From contig CANLTJ010000014.1 in NCBI GenBank assembly GCA_947493995.1, positions 1 to 40,429 of the forward strand: DNA of 40,429 bases, read 5' to 3'. Source of the stretch: an uncultured Arachnia sp. Its GTDB lineage: Bacteria > Actinomycetota > Actinomycetes > Propionibacteriales > Propionibacteriaceae. The notes below the pieces were generated by a model that worked only from the letters and a program-made list of their open reading frames with translations, searched no databases and was not told where the DNA came from. Shown piece after piece: positions 6,946 through 15,004 of this stretch (position 1 is the stretch's first letter; the number at the start of each line of letters is the position of its first letter). Both the position numbers and the translations under genes were made by a program.

Positions 6946-7638
6946 TCAGCTCGAGAAGTCACTCGCGCCCACGTCGAACTGACCCGCCTCGATTGCGTCG
7001 ATGACCCGCTTGGCAGTGACCTCCGGTGCAAGTCCCTCCGGCAGCTTCGGAGCGGTGCCCGCCAGCGCGCGGTTCACCAGTCCAGACTCGGTGTGGGGCG
7101 GCCGCACGTCGTAGACATCCACGCCGGACTTGCGGAGCTCGCGGCCCATGGCATGGTCGGCAGCGGTGAGCGCGGCTTTGGTCGCGGAATAAGCGGCCAT
7201 GCCGGCCATCGGTTTCTCGGCCACGACGGCTGAGATGTTGACGATGAAACCCTTGGACTCCATCAGCAGCGGCGTTACGCGGCGTAGGAGGAAGAGGGGG
7301 CCGATGACGTTGGTCATGAAGAGTTCTTCGATGATTTCATCGTCGGTGTCGGCGAGGGTGCCGAACGCCACGACACCGGCGGCATTGATGACACCGTCCA
7401 GCTTGCCGTGTGCCTCTCGGGCGGCGTCGACGATGGCCTCACCGGCCGTGGCGTCGGTGAGGTCGGCGACGACGATGGTGGCATCTTCCAGGCCCACCTC
7501 GCGGAGTCGTTCTTCGTCGCGCCCTACGAGGATCACTTGGGAGCCCCGGTCCGCCAGCTGACGCGAAATAGTGGTTCCGAGTGCGCCGCTGGCGCCGATG
7601 ACGGCGACGACAGCGTCGCTGAGTGTGTGGCCTGACAT
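6946..7638 (-). CDS. SDR family oxidoreductase
   Basis: A 230-residue classical short-chain dehydrogenase/reductase. The nucleotide-binding glycine motif is GASGALG (15-21), NAAG replaces NNAG (85-88), and the catalytic residues are Asn110, Ser136, Tyr150 and Lys154 (YSATK). NADP preference is suggested by Arg40 after the second strand. The C-terminus carries DVRPPHTESGL, found in ketone and aldehyde reductase members. Upstream on the coding strand, TAGACT (7650-7645) is followed by 6 nt and ATG with no Shine-Dalgarno, indicating a leaderless transcript. The substrate is unknown. It is convergent with the HAAS gene. Confidence 0.88.
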   Translation of the reverse strand: MSGHTLSDAVVAVIGASGALGTTISRQLADRGSQVILVGRDEERLREVGLEDATIVVADLTDATAGEAIVDAAREAHGKLDGVINAAGVVAFGTLADTDDEIIEELFMTNVIGPLFLLRRVTPLLMESKGFIVNISAVVAEKPMAGMAAYSATKAALTAADHAMGRELRKSGVDVYDVRPPHTESGLVNRALAGTAPKLPEGLAPEVTAKRVIDAIEAGQFDVGASDFSS

Positions 7639-7644
7639 GAACCA

Positions 7645-7650
7645 AGTCTA
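7645..7650 (-). promoter_or_regulatory. -10 box (TAGACT) of the SDR gene
   Basis: TANNNT followed by six bases and ATG, consistent with a leaderless mRNA. Confidence 0.5.
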
Positions 7651-7762
7651 GTTGCTGCCTCGTAGTGTGCTTCTGCGCTTGTTGCACGTCCTGACAGTGA
7701 GCCGCCGCTCGCAATGGAAGCAGCCGGCCGATATCGACCCCTGCAGGCCTACGATGGAGGGC

Positions 7763-8779
7763 ATGACTTCTCAATCTGTGGTCCTGGTTGGCAACGACAA
7801 GGGCGGGATTGTCTCCGCCTTCCGTCTCGTCGACGACAAATTTCACCTCTTGGCGGAGACCCACGTAGGCGTGGGGTGCAACACATTCGCCGTCGACGTG
7901 GATCGCAGCCTCGTGTACGTGGCTGTCAAGGAACCAGACCCTGCCATCGTGACGTTGCGACTGGATCGGAACACGGGAAGACTGACTGAAACATCGAGAC
8001 GTGGTGTCGACGATCCGTTGTCCTACCTCGCGCTGAGCGACGACGTCCTGCTCGGGGCCTCGTATCACGGTGGCTGGGGCGCTTCCTGGCGCGTCGCTGA
8101 GGGTGAACTCTCCGAGGTGATTTCGCGCTTGGAGCATCAGAACCTGCACGCCGCAGTCCCTGATCCCCAAGGGCAGAATGCGTATTTCGTGTCACTGGGT
8201 GACGATCTGATCGCGCAGTTCTCCATTGGCGCCGACGGGAAGCTGACCGAGCTGTCCCCACCCACCGTCGCGTGCCCGCCCGGTTCCGGACCGCGCCATG
8301 TTGTTGTGTCCAACGATGGCCACAATGTGTACCTCATGACCGAGTTCACCGGTGAGATCATCCGCTTCGATCGGGCATCCGATGGCTCTCTCTCGCAGGC
8401 TGAATCCCTCCCCGCCTACGACCGGACGGCTGGGCTCGGAAGGAGCGCATACGGTCGCGATCCCCGCGAGGAGCACCTCATCTGGGGCGCCGATCTTGCA
8501 CTTGTGGAGGGCGAGAAGTGGTTGGTGGCCTCCGAACGCACCGAATCCACGATCACGTCCCTCCCGCTCGACTCGGGCGGCCGTTTGACGGAGGGTGCCG
8601 TCATCACACCGACTGAGGAGCAGCCACGCGGCCTGACAGCGTCGCCCGATGGCGGCAGGGTGGTTGTGGTGGGTGAGCGCTCCGGGAGCGCGTCGCTCTA
8701 TCGCGTTGATGAGGGCGCGCTGATCGAACTCCATCGCGTCGAGACGGGACTTGGCCCCAACTGGGTCCGCTTCATGTGA
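7763..8779 (+). CDS. Lactonase family beta-propeller protein (6-phosphogluconolactonase-like)
   Basis: A 338-residue seven-bladed propeller of the PF10282 lactonase family (YbhE/Pgl type). It shows repeated blade motifs such as SYLALSDDVLLGASYHGG, GSGPRHVVVSNDGHNVYLM, and the closing QPRGLTASPDGGRVVVVGE followed by GLGPNWVRF. GPRH and PRG blade turns are typical. There is no signal peptide, so it is cytoplasmic. A role in hydrolysing 6-phosphogluconolactone is possible, but many family members have other or unknown roles. -10 TACGAT at 7750-7755 places the start near ATG 7763, suggesting a leaderless mRNA. ATG 7754 is an in-frame alternative that would add 3 residues but overlaps the -10 box. 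Confidence 0.82.
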   Translation: MTSQSVVLVGNDKGGIVSAFRLVDDKFHLLAETHVGVGCNTFAVDVDRSLVYVAVKEPDPAIVTLRLDRNTGRLTETSRRGVDDPLSYLALSDDVLLGASYHGGWGASWRVAEGELSEVISRLEHQNLHAAVPDPQGQNAYFVSLGDDLIAQFSIGADGKLTELSPPTVACPPGSGPRHVVVSNDGHNVYLMTEFTGEIIRFDRASDGSLSQAESLPAYDRTAGLGRSAYGRDPREEHLIWGADLALVEGEKWLVASERTESTITSLPLDSGGRLTEGAVITPTEEQPRGLTASPDGGRVVVVGERSGSASLYRVDEGALIELHRVETGLGPNWVRFM

Positions 8780-8895
8780 GCTTCCATCCTCCGTTGGCGG
8801 TGCGCCTAAACACCATCGCCAGCTGAGTAGGTGCAGGCGAATGACTGGCGCGCGTCGGCCAGAAATGAACCTGGGTGACAATCCCGGCATGGCCC

Positions 8896-8901
8896 TAGGC
8901 T
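8896..8901 (+). promoter_or_regulatory. -10 box (TAGGCT) of the S33 peptidase gene
   Basis: TAGGCT, seven bases, then ATG. A GTGACA -35-like hexamer lies at 8875-8880 with short, 15-bp spacing. Confidence 0.4.
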
Positions 8902-8908
8902 CGAGTGC

Positions 8909-10156
8909 ATGAACGCTTCGAAACGCCGCATGCATGACCTCACAATCGACGAGCACACGGTTTCCGTCCCCCTCGTTTGGGGAAATGACAACGACCGGCG
9001 AACCATCGACATCTACGCCTCAGTTACCACCCGCGAAGGAGGAGAGGCCCTGCCCTTTCTGGTGTTCCTCCAAGGCGGTCCCGGCTCGGAGGCGCCGCGT
9101 GTCCTGACCAGTCCCTCGTCGCCGTCGTGGCTCGACGACGCTCTCAAGCACCACCGCGTCGTGATGTTGGATCAGCGGGGCACGGGTAAATCAACGCCCA
9201 TCGCCGACGACATCCTTGACCTGGGAACCGACACCGTTGTCGAATGCCTGACGCACATGCGAGCAGATTCGATCGTGCGCGACGCCGAGGCCATGCGCGA
9301 GCATCTGGGGGTGTCCACGTGGAACACGTTGGGGCAGTCGTTTGGTGGATTCACCACGTTGGCGTACCTCAGCACGGATGCCGATTCGCTGGATCGCGTC
9401 TACTTCACCGGGGGGTTGAGCGGCATCGGCCACAGGACCGAGGACGTGTATGCGCTGACCTACGACAAGATGCGTTCTGCCAGCGAGAACTACTACCGCC
9501 GGTTTCCCGAGCAGCGGGACGCCATGAGTCGGCTCGCGAACCTGGCCGAGGCTGGGCAGATCGTCCTTCCCGACGGAGAAGTCTTGTCTGTCTCCAGGCT
9601 CCGCTCACTTGGCATGCTGCTCGGCAGTGACAACGGCTGGCAGACGCTCTGGGGCATCCTTGACCAGAACCCCTCGACAAATGCGTTCCGCCACGACCTG
9701 GCCGCCGCCATGCCGTTCAAGGGGCGCAATCCGCTGTACTACGTCCTGCACGAGTCTTCCTACGCCGACGGTGTCGTCACGAACTGGGCCGCGGAGCGTG
9801 CCGAACCCGAGGACTTCCGGGCGGATCCCACACTGTTGACAGGTGAGCACGTTCGTCGGGAGTGGGCCGAAACCGTTCCTGCGTTCCGGCCGTGGCGGGA
9901 CGTGACCGAAGCGCTTGCGCAGGTGGAATGGCCGAAGCTGTACGACGCGGGAGCTATTGCTGCTTCCGGTATCGAGGGAGCGGCGGCGGTGTACTACGAG
10001 GACCGCTTCGTGCCCGTCGAGCACTCGATGGTCACGGCAGCTCTCATGCCAGGTGTCCGGGTGCGCGTCACGAGCGAACACGAACACAGTGGCCTGCGCA
10101 CGGGTGATGTCCTGCCGATGCTGTTTGATCTCGCTGACGGACGCCTCGTTCGGTAG
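8909..10156 (+). CDS. Alpha/beta hydrolase, prolyl aminopeptidase-like (peptidase S33)
   Basis: A 415-residue cytoplasmic serine hydrolase. The S33 pattern is clear: oxyanion motif QGGPGS (55-60), DQRGTGKS (88-95), and nucleophile elbow GQSFGG with Ser144. A helical cap of about 150 residues follows, then the acid and base region near EDRFVPVEHS and the terminal SEHEHSGLR, which supplies the catalytic His. Proline iminopeptidases remove N-terminal proline from peptides. This longer variant matches the 410-430-residue actinobacterial type better than the 310-residue E. coli-like one. The start agrees with a leaderless promoter (TAGGCT). Confidence 0.85.
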   Translation: MNASKRRMHDLTIDEHTVSVPLVWGNDNDRRTIDIYASVTTREGGEALPFLVFLQGGPGSEAPRVLTSPSSPSWLDDALKHHRVVMLDQRGTGKSTPIADDILDLGTDTVVECLTHMRADSIVRDAEAMREHLGVSTWNTLGQSFGGFTTLAYLSTDADSLDRVYFTGGLSGIGHRTEDVYALTYDKMRSASENYYRRFPEQRDAMSRLANLAEAGQIVLPDGEVLSVSRLRSLGMLLGSDNGWQTLWGILDQNPSTNAFRHDLAAAMPFKGRNPLYYVLHESSYADGVVTNWAAERAEPEDFRADPTLLTGEHVRREWAETVPAFRPWRDVTEALAQVEWPKLYDAGAIAASGIEGAAAVYYEDRFVPVEHSMVTAALMPGVRVRVTSEHEHSGLRTGDVLPMLFDLADGRLVR

Positions 10157-10162
10157 CTGAGA

Positions 10163-10183
10163 GCGACCCCACTCGTTGGTCGC
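10163..10183 (+). terminator. Hairpin after the S33 peptidase gene
   Basis: GCGACC and GGTCGC pair around a 9-nt loop 6 nt after the stop codon. No T tract follows, so its efficiency is uncertain. Confidence 0.4.
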
Positions 10184-10290
10184 CGCAGCGCGATCCTGCT
10201 CAACACGGTTCCGGTTCGCAACTCCGGCGAAAGATGGATTGCGGGATGCTTGGGCGCGGGTTGCGGATCGAAATCAGGGATGGCAGGCAG

Positions 10291-10887
10291 CTACAGGACG
10301 CCGAGCTCAACCAACCAGGAGCCGGTCTCGGTGTCGTCCATCCAGAGATGGGCATTCCAGCCTGCATCGAGGGCGCCGTCGAGGTTGATCTGCTTGTCAT
10401 CGACGAACGCGATCCCTGAGCCGTTGAAACCCAACCGGTCGGCAACTGTGCTGTAAATCTCTGGGTCGGGCTTCATGAGTCCCATTGATGCGGAGATGAA
10501 GAGATGGTCAACATCTGTGCGCCACGGCGCACGATCGGCCGCGGTCTGCATCGCGTGAGGAGAGTTACTCAGGATGGCGACGGTGACTCCGGATGTACGG
10601 CAGTCGCGCAGCAACTTCCAGGCGGCCGGGCGGAGTTCGCACCACAATGTGGCGTCCAGCTCCGCCAGTTCGACGAAGTCCGCCTCGCCTCCCCGTCGTC
10701 CGACTGCCTGCAGTATCGGTGCCCAGTACTGCGCCGGCGATGCTCCCGCGTCGTAGGAATCGCGACCATCCCAGTAATGCTCTGCCAGCTGATCCGTGGT
10801 GCAGCCGATGCGAGCAGCCAGTGTCGCCAACAAATGGGGAGGGGAGGCGAGAACCTCACCAAGATCGAAGACCACAGCTTTCACCAT
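10291..10887 (-). CDS. HAD family hydrolase (subfamily IA-like)
   Basis: A 198-residue haloacid-dehalogenase-fold phosphatase. Motif I is VFDLGEVL, with nucleophile Asp8 but Gly at the +2 acid position (DxG instead of DxD), as in YihX-type and epoxide-hydrolase N-domain relatives. Motif II is ILSNSP, motif III is KPDPEIY, and motif IV is FVDDKQIN. A small helical cap lies between motifs I and II. The substrate cannot be predicted. The ATG is preceded on the coding strand by TAGCAT at 10899-10894 with 6 nt between, again a leaderless arrangement. Confidence 0.87.
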   Translation of the reverse strand: MVKAVVFDLGEVLASPPHLLATLAARIGCTTDQLAEHYWDGRDSYDAGASPAQYWAPILQAVGRRGGEADFVELAELDATLWCELRPAAWKLLRDCRTSGVTVAILSNSPHAMQTAADRAPWRTDVDHLFISASMGLMKPDPEIYSTVADRLGFNGSGIAFVDDKQINLDGALDAGWNAHLWMDDTETGSWLVELGVL

Positions 10888-10893
10888 GCATTG

Positions 10894-10899
10894 ATGCTA
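10894..10899 (-). promoter_or_regulatory. -10 box (TAGCAT) of the HAD gene
   Basis: TANNNT, six bases, ATG on the minus strand; no Shine-Dalgarno. Confidence 0.5.
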
Positions 10900-11079
10900 G
10901 GCCGTGTTCCAGGTCCGGCGTGCGCAGCGAGGTTGACGTGGGCGTTGGACGAATCATTCCGCGACTTTCGTTCTTCACTGGGGCACACACAGGACGAAAT
11001 GCCTTCCGTGACGCCGACTGAGGAACGAAAGTCGGACATATCCGGAGTAAAGGACGAGGGCGGACGCCTCGGATGAGGC

Positions 11080-11085
11080 TAGATT
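11080..11085 (+). promoter_or_regulatory. -10 box (TAGATT) of the TSUP permease gene
   Basis: The predicted start falls on the GTG at 11092 (six bases between), which decides between the in-frame candidates GTG 11086, GTG 11092 and ATG 11125. Confidence 0.5.
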
Positions 11086-11091
11086 GTGCGA

Positions 11092-11907
11092 GTGCTGCCA
11101 CTGGAGGTCTGGTTTCCCGAGGGCATGGGCCTCGAGGTGCTCATCCTTGTGATGCTCGTCGCGCTCGCCGCCGGGTGGGTGGACGCCGTCGTCGGTGGCG
11201 GCGGACTGCTGCAACTGCCAGCGCTCCTGTTGGTGCCCGGCTTGGCGCCGGTGCAGGCGTTGGCCACGAACAAGCTCAGCTCGATCTTCGGTACCGCGAC
11301 GGCCAGCGTCACGTTTGTCAGACGAATCCGACCCGATTTGAGGACAGCACTGCCGATGGCGGGGTTCGCGTTGGCGGGGAGCTTCGGCGGTGCCGCCGTC
11401 GCAGTTCTTCTGCCTGCGCAGGTGTTCAAACCGATCATCGTGGTGGCGATGATCGCCGTCGTGATCTTCGTGGCCGCCCGGCCCAGCATGGGCACCGTGA
11501 CCAGTATGCGGTTCCGGAATCGGCGCCACCTGATCGTCGCTTCCGCCATGGGGCTGGGCATCGGCTTCTACGACGGCATCCTCGGTCCCGGTACGGGCAC
11601 ATTTTTGATCATCGCACTGGTCAGTGTCCTGGGCTACGACTTCATCCAATCCAGCGCCAAGGCCAAGATCGTCAATCTGGCAACGAACCTGGGCGCCCTA
11701 GCTCTGTTCATCCCCACCGGATCCGCGATGTGGGGCCTTGGGCTCAGTATGGCGGCGATGAATATGGTGGGCGGCTACCTGGGATCGCGCACGGCGATCG
11801 CGAAGGGATCCGCATTCGTCCGGGTCATTTTCCTGGCCGTGGTGGGTGTGCTCATCCTGCGGCTGGGCTACGACGTCCTCATCGACTGGGGTGCAATCGA
11901 TCGGTGA
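11092..11907 (+). CDS. TSUP (TauE/SafE) family membrane permease
   Basis: A 271-residue integral membrane protein with about eight hydrophobic segments in two homologous halves. Each half begins with a glycine-rich loop: GWVDAVVGGGGLLQLPAL in the first, and GFYDGILGPGTGTFL in the second, the diagnostic TSUP (YfcA/TauE) pattern. Family members export or take up sulfite, sulfoacetate and other small anions; the substrate here is unknown. GTG 11092 is favoured because TAGATT ends 6 nt before it; GTG 11086 or ATG 11125 are alternatives. The gene is convergent with the GH13 gene, with stops 6 nt apart. Confidence 0.85.
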   Translation: MLPLEVWFPEGMGLEVLILVMLVALAAGWVDAVVGGGGLLQLPALLLVPGLAPVQALATNKLSSIFGTATASVTFVRRIRPDLRTALPMAGFALAGSFGGAAVAVLLPAQVFKPIIVVAMIAVVIFVAARPSMGTVTSMRFRNRRHLIVASAMGLGIGFYDGILGPGTGTFLIIALVSVLGYDFIQSSAKAKIVNLATNLGALALFIPTGSAMWGLGLSMAAMNMVGGYLGSRTAIAKGSAFVRVIFLAVVGVLILRLGYDVLIDWGAIDR

Positions 11908-11913
11908 TCCGGC

Positions 11914-13134
11914 TCAGCCGTTCCATGTGAACTGCTGCTCGCCGTCCACGAGCACCCTGACGTGGGGCTGAGGCTTCAACGCCAGTTCAGTGTGCATGAC
12001 GTGGCCGTCCGCTTCGACGTTGTAAGTGATGGATGTCTGGTCGTTGGCTGTCACCACCAGATGGCCTCGGGTGACCCACGGATGGCGACGGCGCAGTCCA
12101 ATGAGGTCCTGGTGCAGGCGGTGCAACCACTCGCCGTTGGGGACCAGGTCGGCGGGTGATTCGGGAAGTGGCGGTCGCATCGGATCATCGGCGGCCTCGC
12201 CCGTGCCCTTCTCTGCGCGGAAGCCCTGCTCGTCGCCGTAGTAGATGCTGGGCATACCGGGGGTCGTCATGAGGATCGCGACGGCGAGTGCGGCACCCGC
12301 GTCACCGGTGAGGCTGGCGATGCGCGACACATCGTGGTTGCCCACGAACGTCTGCATGATGTTCTCCTGCGAGAACTCGTCGTGGCGCTTCAGCGTCCAG
12401 GCTAGTTCGAAGAAGTTCTCGTCCTTGAGTGAACTCCAAATGGCCTTCCACAGCTCGTACTGGGTGACGGTGTCCAGCGATCCGGCCTGCGCGATCTGGG
12501 GGTAGTCGCCGTGGATGACCTCGCCGATGAAGACGGCGTCAGGGAACTCCGCTCGCACCCGGGCAGTGACCTCACGCCAGAACTCCGACGGCACGGCGTA
12601 GGCCACATCCAGACGCCAGCCAGCGATCCCTCGGCGCAGCCAGTGCAGCATTACGTCGGTGACGAGATCGGCGACGGCTGGCTGGGAGTGGTCGAGGTTC
12701 GCGAGATCGCCGTGACCTTCCCAGTCCTGCGTGCGTACGCCTTCCGCGTCGCGTTCAAGCCGGATCTGAGAGGTGTCGGGGTTTTCCAGCGCCTCCGCGA
12801 CCATCGGGTGGTTGATTCCGACGTGGTTGAACACGCCGTCGAGTACGACCGACAAACCGCGCTGGCTGCACTCGGCCATCAGGTGATCGAAGTCGCCGTC
12901 GTCCCCAAGCCTGGGATCTATGCGGAAGTGGTCGAGCGTGTCGTAGCCATGCGTCGAGGATGCGAAGATCGGGCCAAGCAGGAGCCCCGAGCACCCGAGT
13001 TCGATGACGTAGTCCAGCCACGCGTCCAGGACGCGCAGGCGGTGCTCCAGCTGATCGTCGTAGTGGCGGATGGGGGCGCCGCACGCCCCGAGAGGATAGA
13101 CGTGCCACCAGATGGCGTGATCGATGAGGCTCAT
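11914..13134 (-). CDS. GH13 family alpha-amylase-type glycoside hydrolase
   Basis: A 406-residue cytoplasmic (beta/alpha)8 enzyme. The conserved GH13 regions are present: region I VVLDGVFNHVG (97-107), region II GWRLDVAY with nucleophile Asp176, region III FIGEVIHGD with acid/base Glu205, and region IV FVGNHDVSRI with Asp268. The opening DHAIWWHVYPLGACGAP and the C-terminal small beta domain fit the short actinobacterial neopullulanase or maltogenic-type enzymes without carbohydrate-binding modules. ATG 13134 has CAGGG at a usable distance; ATG 13140 adds two residues. Exact specificity is not readable. Confidence 0.85.
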   Translation of the reverse strand: MSLIDHAIWWHVYPLGACGAPIRHYDDQLEHRLRVLDAWLDYVIELGCSGLLLGPIFASSTHGYDTLDHFRIDPRLGDDGDFDHLMAECSQRGLSVVLDGVFNHVGINHPMVAEALENPDTSQIRLERDAEGVRTQDWEGHGDLANLDHSQPAVADLVTDVMLHWLRRGIAGWRLDVAYAVPSEFWREVTARVRAEFPDAVFIGEVIHGDYPQIAQAGSLDTVTQYELWKAIWSSLKDENFFELAWTLKRHDEFSQENIMQTFVGNHDVSRIASLTGDAGAALAVAILMTTPGMPSIYYGDEQGFRAEKGTGEAADDPMRPPLPESPADLVPNGEWLHRLHQDLIGLRRRHPWVTRGHLVVTANDQTSITYNVEADGHVMHTELALKPQPHVRVLVDGEQQFTWNG

Positions 13135-13317
13135 GAGCATCCCTGACGAGTGAGGTACGGGTATTGCACCAACACCGTAGCGCCGTTGAGGAGACTACGT
13201 CTCGTGGTGACGGATGCTCACCTTCAGTACGGTCATGGTCCTGAGGTTCGCGGTTCAGCCGTCGCCATGCTGCTGGCGGTCTCTGGCCGCTCTGTTCGGC
13301 CGGACGAGCTTTCTGGA

Positions 13318-13339
13318 CCCGGAGCGGCGCAGCTCCGGG
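13318..13339. terminator. GC-rich perfect hairpin downstream of the MFS gene
   Basis: CCCGGAGC and GCTCCGGG pair perfectly around a 6-nt loop. The 299-bp stretch 13141-13439 contains no convincing gene. The hairpin lies about 100 nt past the MFS stop on the minus strand and lacks a T tract, so a terminator role is tentative. Confidence 0.35.
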
Positions 13340-13439
13340 CGGTGTCCACAGTCTGAACTGGCTGACGCTGCGAAGCGGGAACGTGTGTCCGCCGGGCAAT
13401 CTTCTCACCCCGAGTGGGACGAGATTGAGGCCTGCTGCG

Positions 13440-14885
13440 TCAGTGTTCAGAATCAAGGGTGTCGTTGGAAATGCTGAAGGCCGCGATGGCCGCTCCGACG
13501 AGGAGAACGATGGCCGACGCCCACATGGCCCGTTCGAAGCCCGCGTTGAAGGCGGCTGGTTGTGTGTTGTCCGTTCCGCCAATGCCTGCGATGGCGGGGA
13601 GAAGAGCGATGGCGATGAGACCGGCGGCCCTGGCCACAGCGTTGTTGACGCCGGAAGCGAGACCGGCATTCTCGGCCGGCGCCGCTGCCAATGCGGTGGC
13701 GGTGAGGGGCGCAACCATGATGGAGAGCCCCAGCCCGAACACCGCGACTCCGGGGAGCACGTCGACGATGTAAGAGGCGTCAGCTCCGACGCGCAGCATC
13801 AACAGCAGCCCGACGGCGCACACCGCCGGTCCAACGCTCATCTGCAGGCGTGGCCCAATGCGCTGGGCAAGCGCGCCCGATCTCGGAGACAGGGCCAGCA
13901 TCAGCAGCGTGATGGGCAGGATGGAGAGGCCCGCAGCGAGCGGTGAGAAGCCACTGACCACCTGCAGCTGGATGAGGAGGAGGAAGAACACTGCACCGAA
14001 TCCGCCGTACACCGTGAACGTCACGAGGTTGGCGGCAGAGAACTGGCGAGAGCGGAAAATGCTCAACGGCAGCATGGGATGTGGTGAACGCAATTCCACA
14101 ATGATGAATCCGAGACCGGCCAGGATTCCCACCAACCAAGCCACGATCACCGGTACTGCGGTGAGCCCCACTGACGGCTGCTCCACCAGCGCGTAGGTCA
14201 CCCCACCGAGTGCAAGCACGCCCAGCGTCGCGCCGGGAATGTCCAGGCTGGGTGCTGCCGCCGGATCCCGGGATTCCGGCACGTGGCGCAGGGTCACGAG
14301 AATGACGACCGCCGCGATGGGCACGTTGATGAGGAACACCCAGCGCCACGAAATCTGTTCCACCAGGAACCCACCGAGGAACGGTCCAATGGCCGTGGCG
14401 ATACCGCTCAGGCCAGACCATGCACCTATGGCCCGCGCCCGGTCGCCGGGAACGAAGGTGGACTGGATCAGCGCAAGACTTCCCGGCGTTAACAGCGCAC
14501 CCCCAACTCCCTGCAGGGTCCGTGCGGCGATCAACGTGCCGATGCCGGGCGCCAGGCCGCATATCAGCGAGGCGACGGCGAACCACAGCACACCGACGAG
14601 GAAGATCCTCCGACGCCCGAAGCGGTCCGCCAATGAACCACCGAGGAGTATGAACGAGGCGAGCGTGAGCGTGTACGCCGTCACCGTCCACTGCAACCCG
14701 GAGAACTCGGTTCCAAGCGATTCGCCGATAGCTGGTAGCGCGACGTTGACGACGGTGGCGTCGATACCGGCAATGCCGGAGCCAAGGAGGGCAGCGAGCA
14801 GGACCCATCGTCCGGGGGCCGTGCCCATGCGGACCTGATCGTTGGCCGGCGGAGAGGAGGCGACGGGTGGTTCGGTATGGCTCAC
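13440..14885 (-). CDS. MFS transporter, DHA2 (EmrB/QacA-like) family drug exporter
   Basis: A 481-residue major facilitator with 14 predicted transmembrane helices. Motif A is GGSLADRFGRRR between helices 2 and 3. The helix-5 antiporter motif appears as ATAIGPFLGGFLVEQISWRWVFLINVP, the standard DHA2 pattern. Motif D1, GIDATVVNVALPAIG, lies in helix 1. Proton-driven export of toxic cations or drugs is expected; substrates are unknown. The GTG start follows TAAGGT (14897-14892 on the coding strand) by 6 nt; the same bases could serve as a weak AAGGTG ribosome site. It is divergent from the Ada-AlkA gene with about 120 bp between the starts, so the two may share a control region. Confidence 0.9.
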   Translation of the reverse strand: MSHTEPPVASSPPANDQVRMGTAPGRWVLLAALLGSGIAGIDATVVNVALPAIGESLGTEFSGLQWTVTAYTLTLASFILLGGSLADRFGRRRIFLVGVLWFAVASLICGLAPGIGTLIAARTLQGVGGALLTPGSLALIQSTFVPGDRARAIGAWSGLSGIATAIGPFLGGFLVEQISWRWVFLINVPIAAVVILVTLRHVPESRDPAAAPSLDIPGATLGVLALGGVTYALVEQPSVGLTAVPVIVAWLVGILAGLGFIIVELRSPHPMLPLSIFRSRQFSAANLVTFTVYGGFGAVFFLLLIQLQVVSGFSPLAAGLSILPITLLMLALSPRSGALAQRIGPRLQMSVGPAVCAVGLLLMLRVGADASYIVDVLPGVAVFGLGLSIMVAPLTATALAAAPAENAGLASGVNNAVARAAGLIAIALLPAIAGIGGTDNTQPAAFNAGFERAMWASAIVLLVGAAIAAFSISNDTLDSEH

Positions 14886-14891
14886 TGGTTC

Positions 14892-14897
14892 ACCTTA
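14892..14897 (-). promoter_or_regulatory. -10 box (TAAGGT) of the MFS gene
   Basis: TANNNT then six bases then GTG on the minus strand, the same leaderless geometry seen for neighbouring genes. Confidence 0.45.
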
Positions 14898-15004
14898 GGC
14901 GTGTGGCAATACTGCGCCGTTCCATAGCCGCGTGCGCCATCGAGCCGCCGCGTGAAGTCCGTTTTCCGCTGGCAATGCCGAGCCCGAGCAGGTGTACTGG
15001 CTGG

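Noticed and set aside
13141..13439. Short gene between the GH13 and MFS genes
   Set aside because: Open frames of 68-87 codons lack ribosome sites and recognisable sequence. Only a GC-rich hairpin at 13318-13339 stands out.
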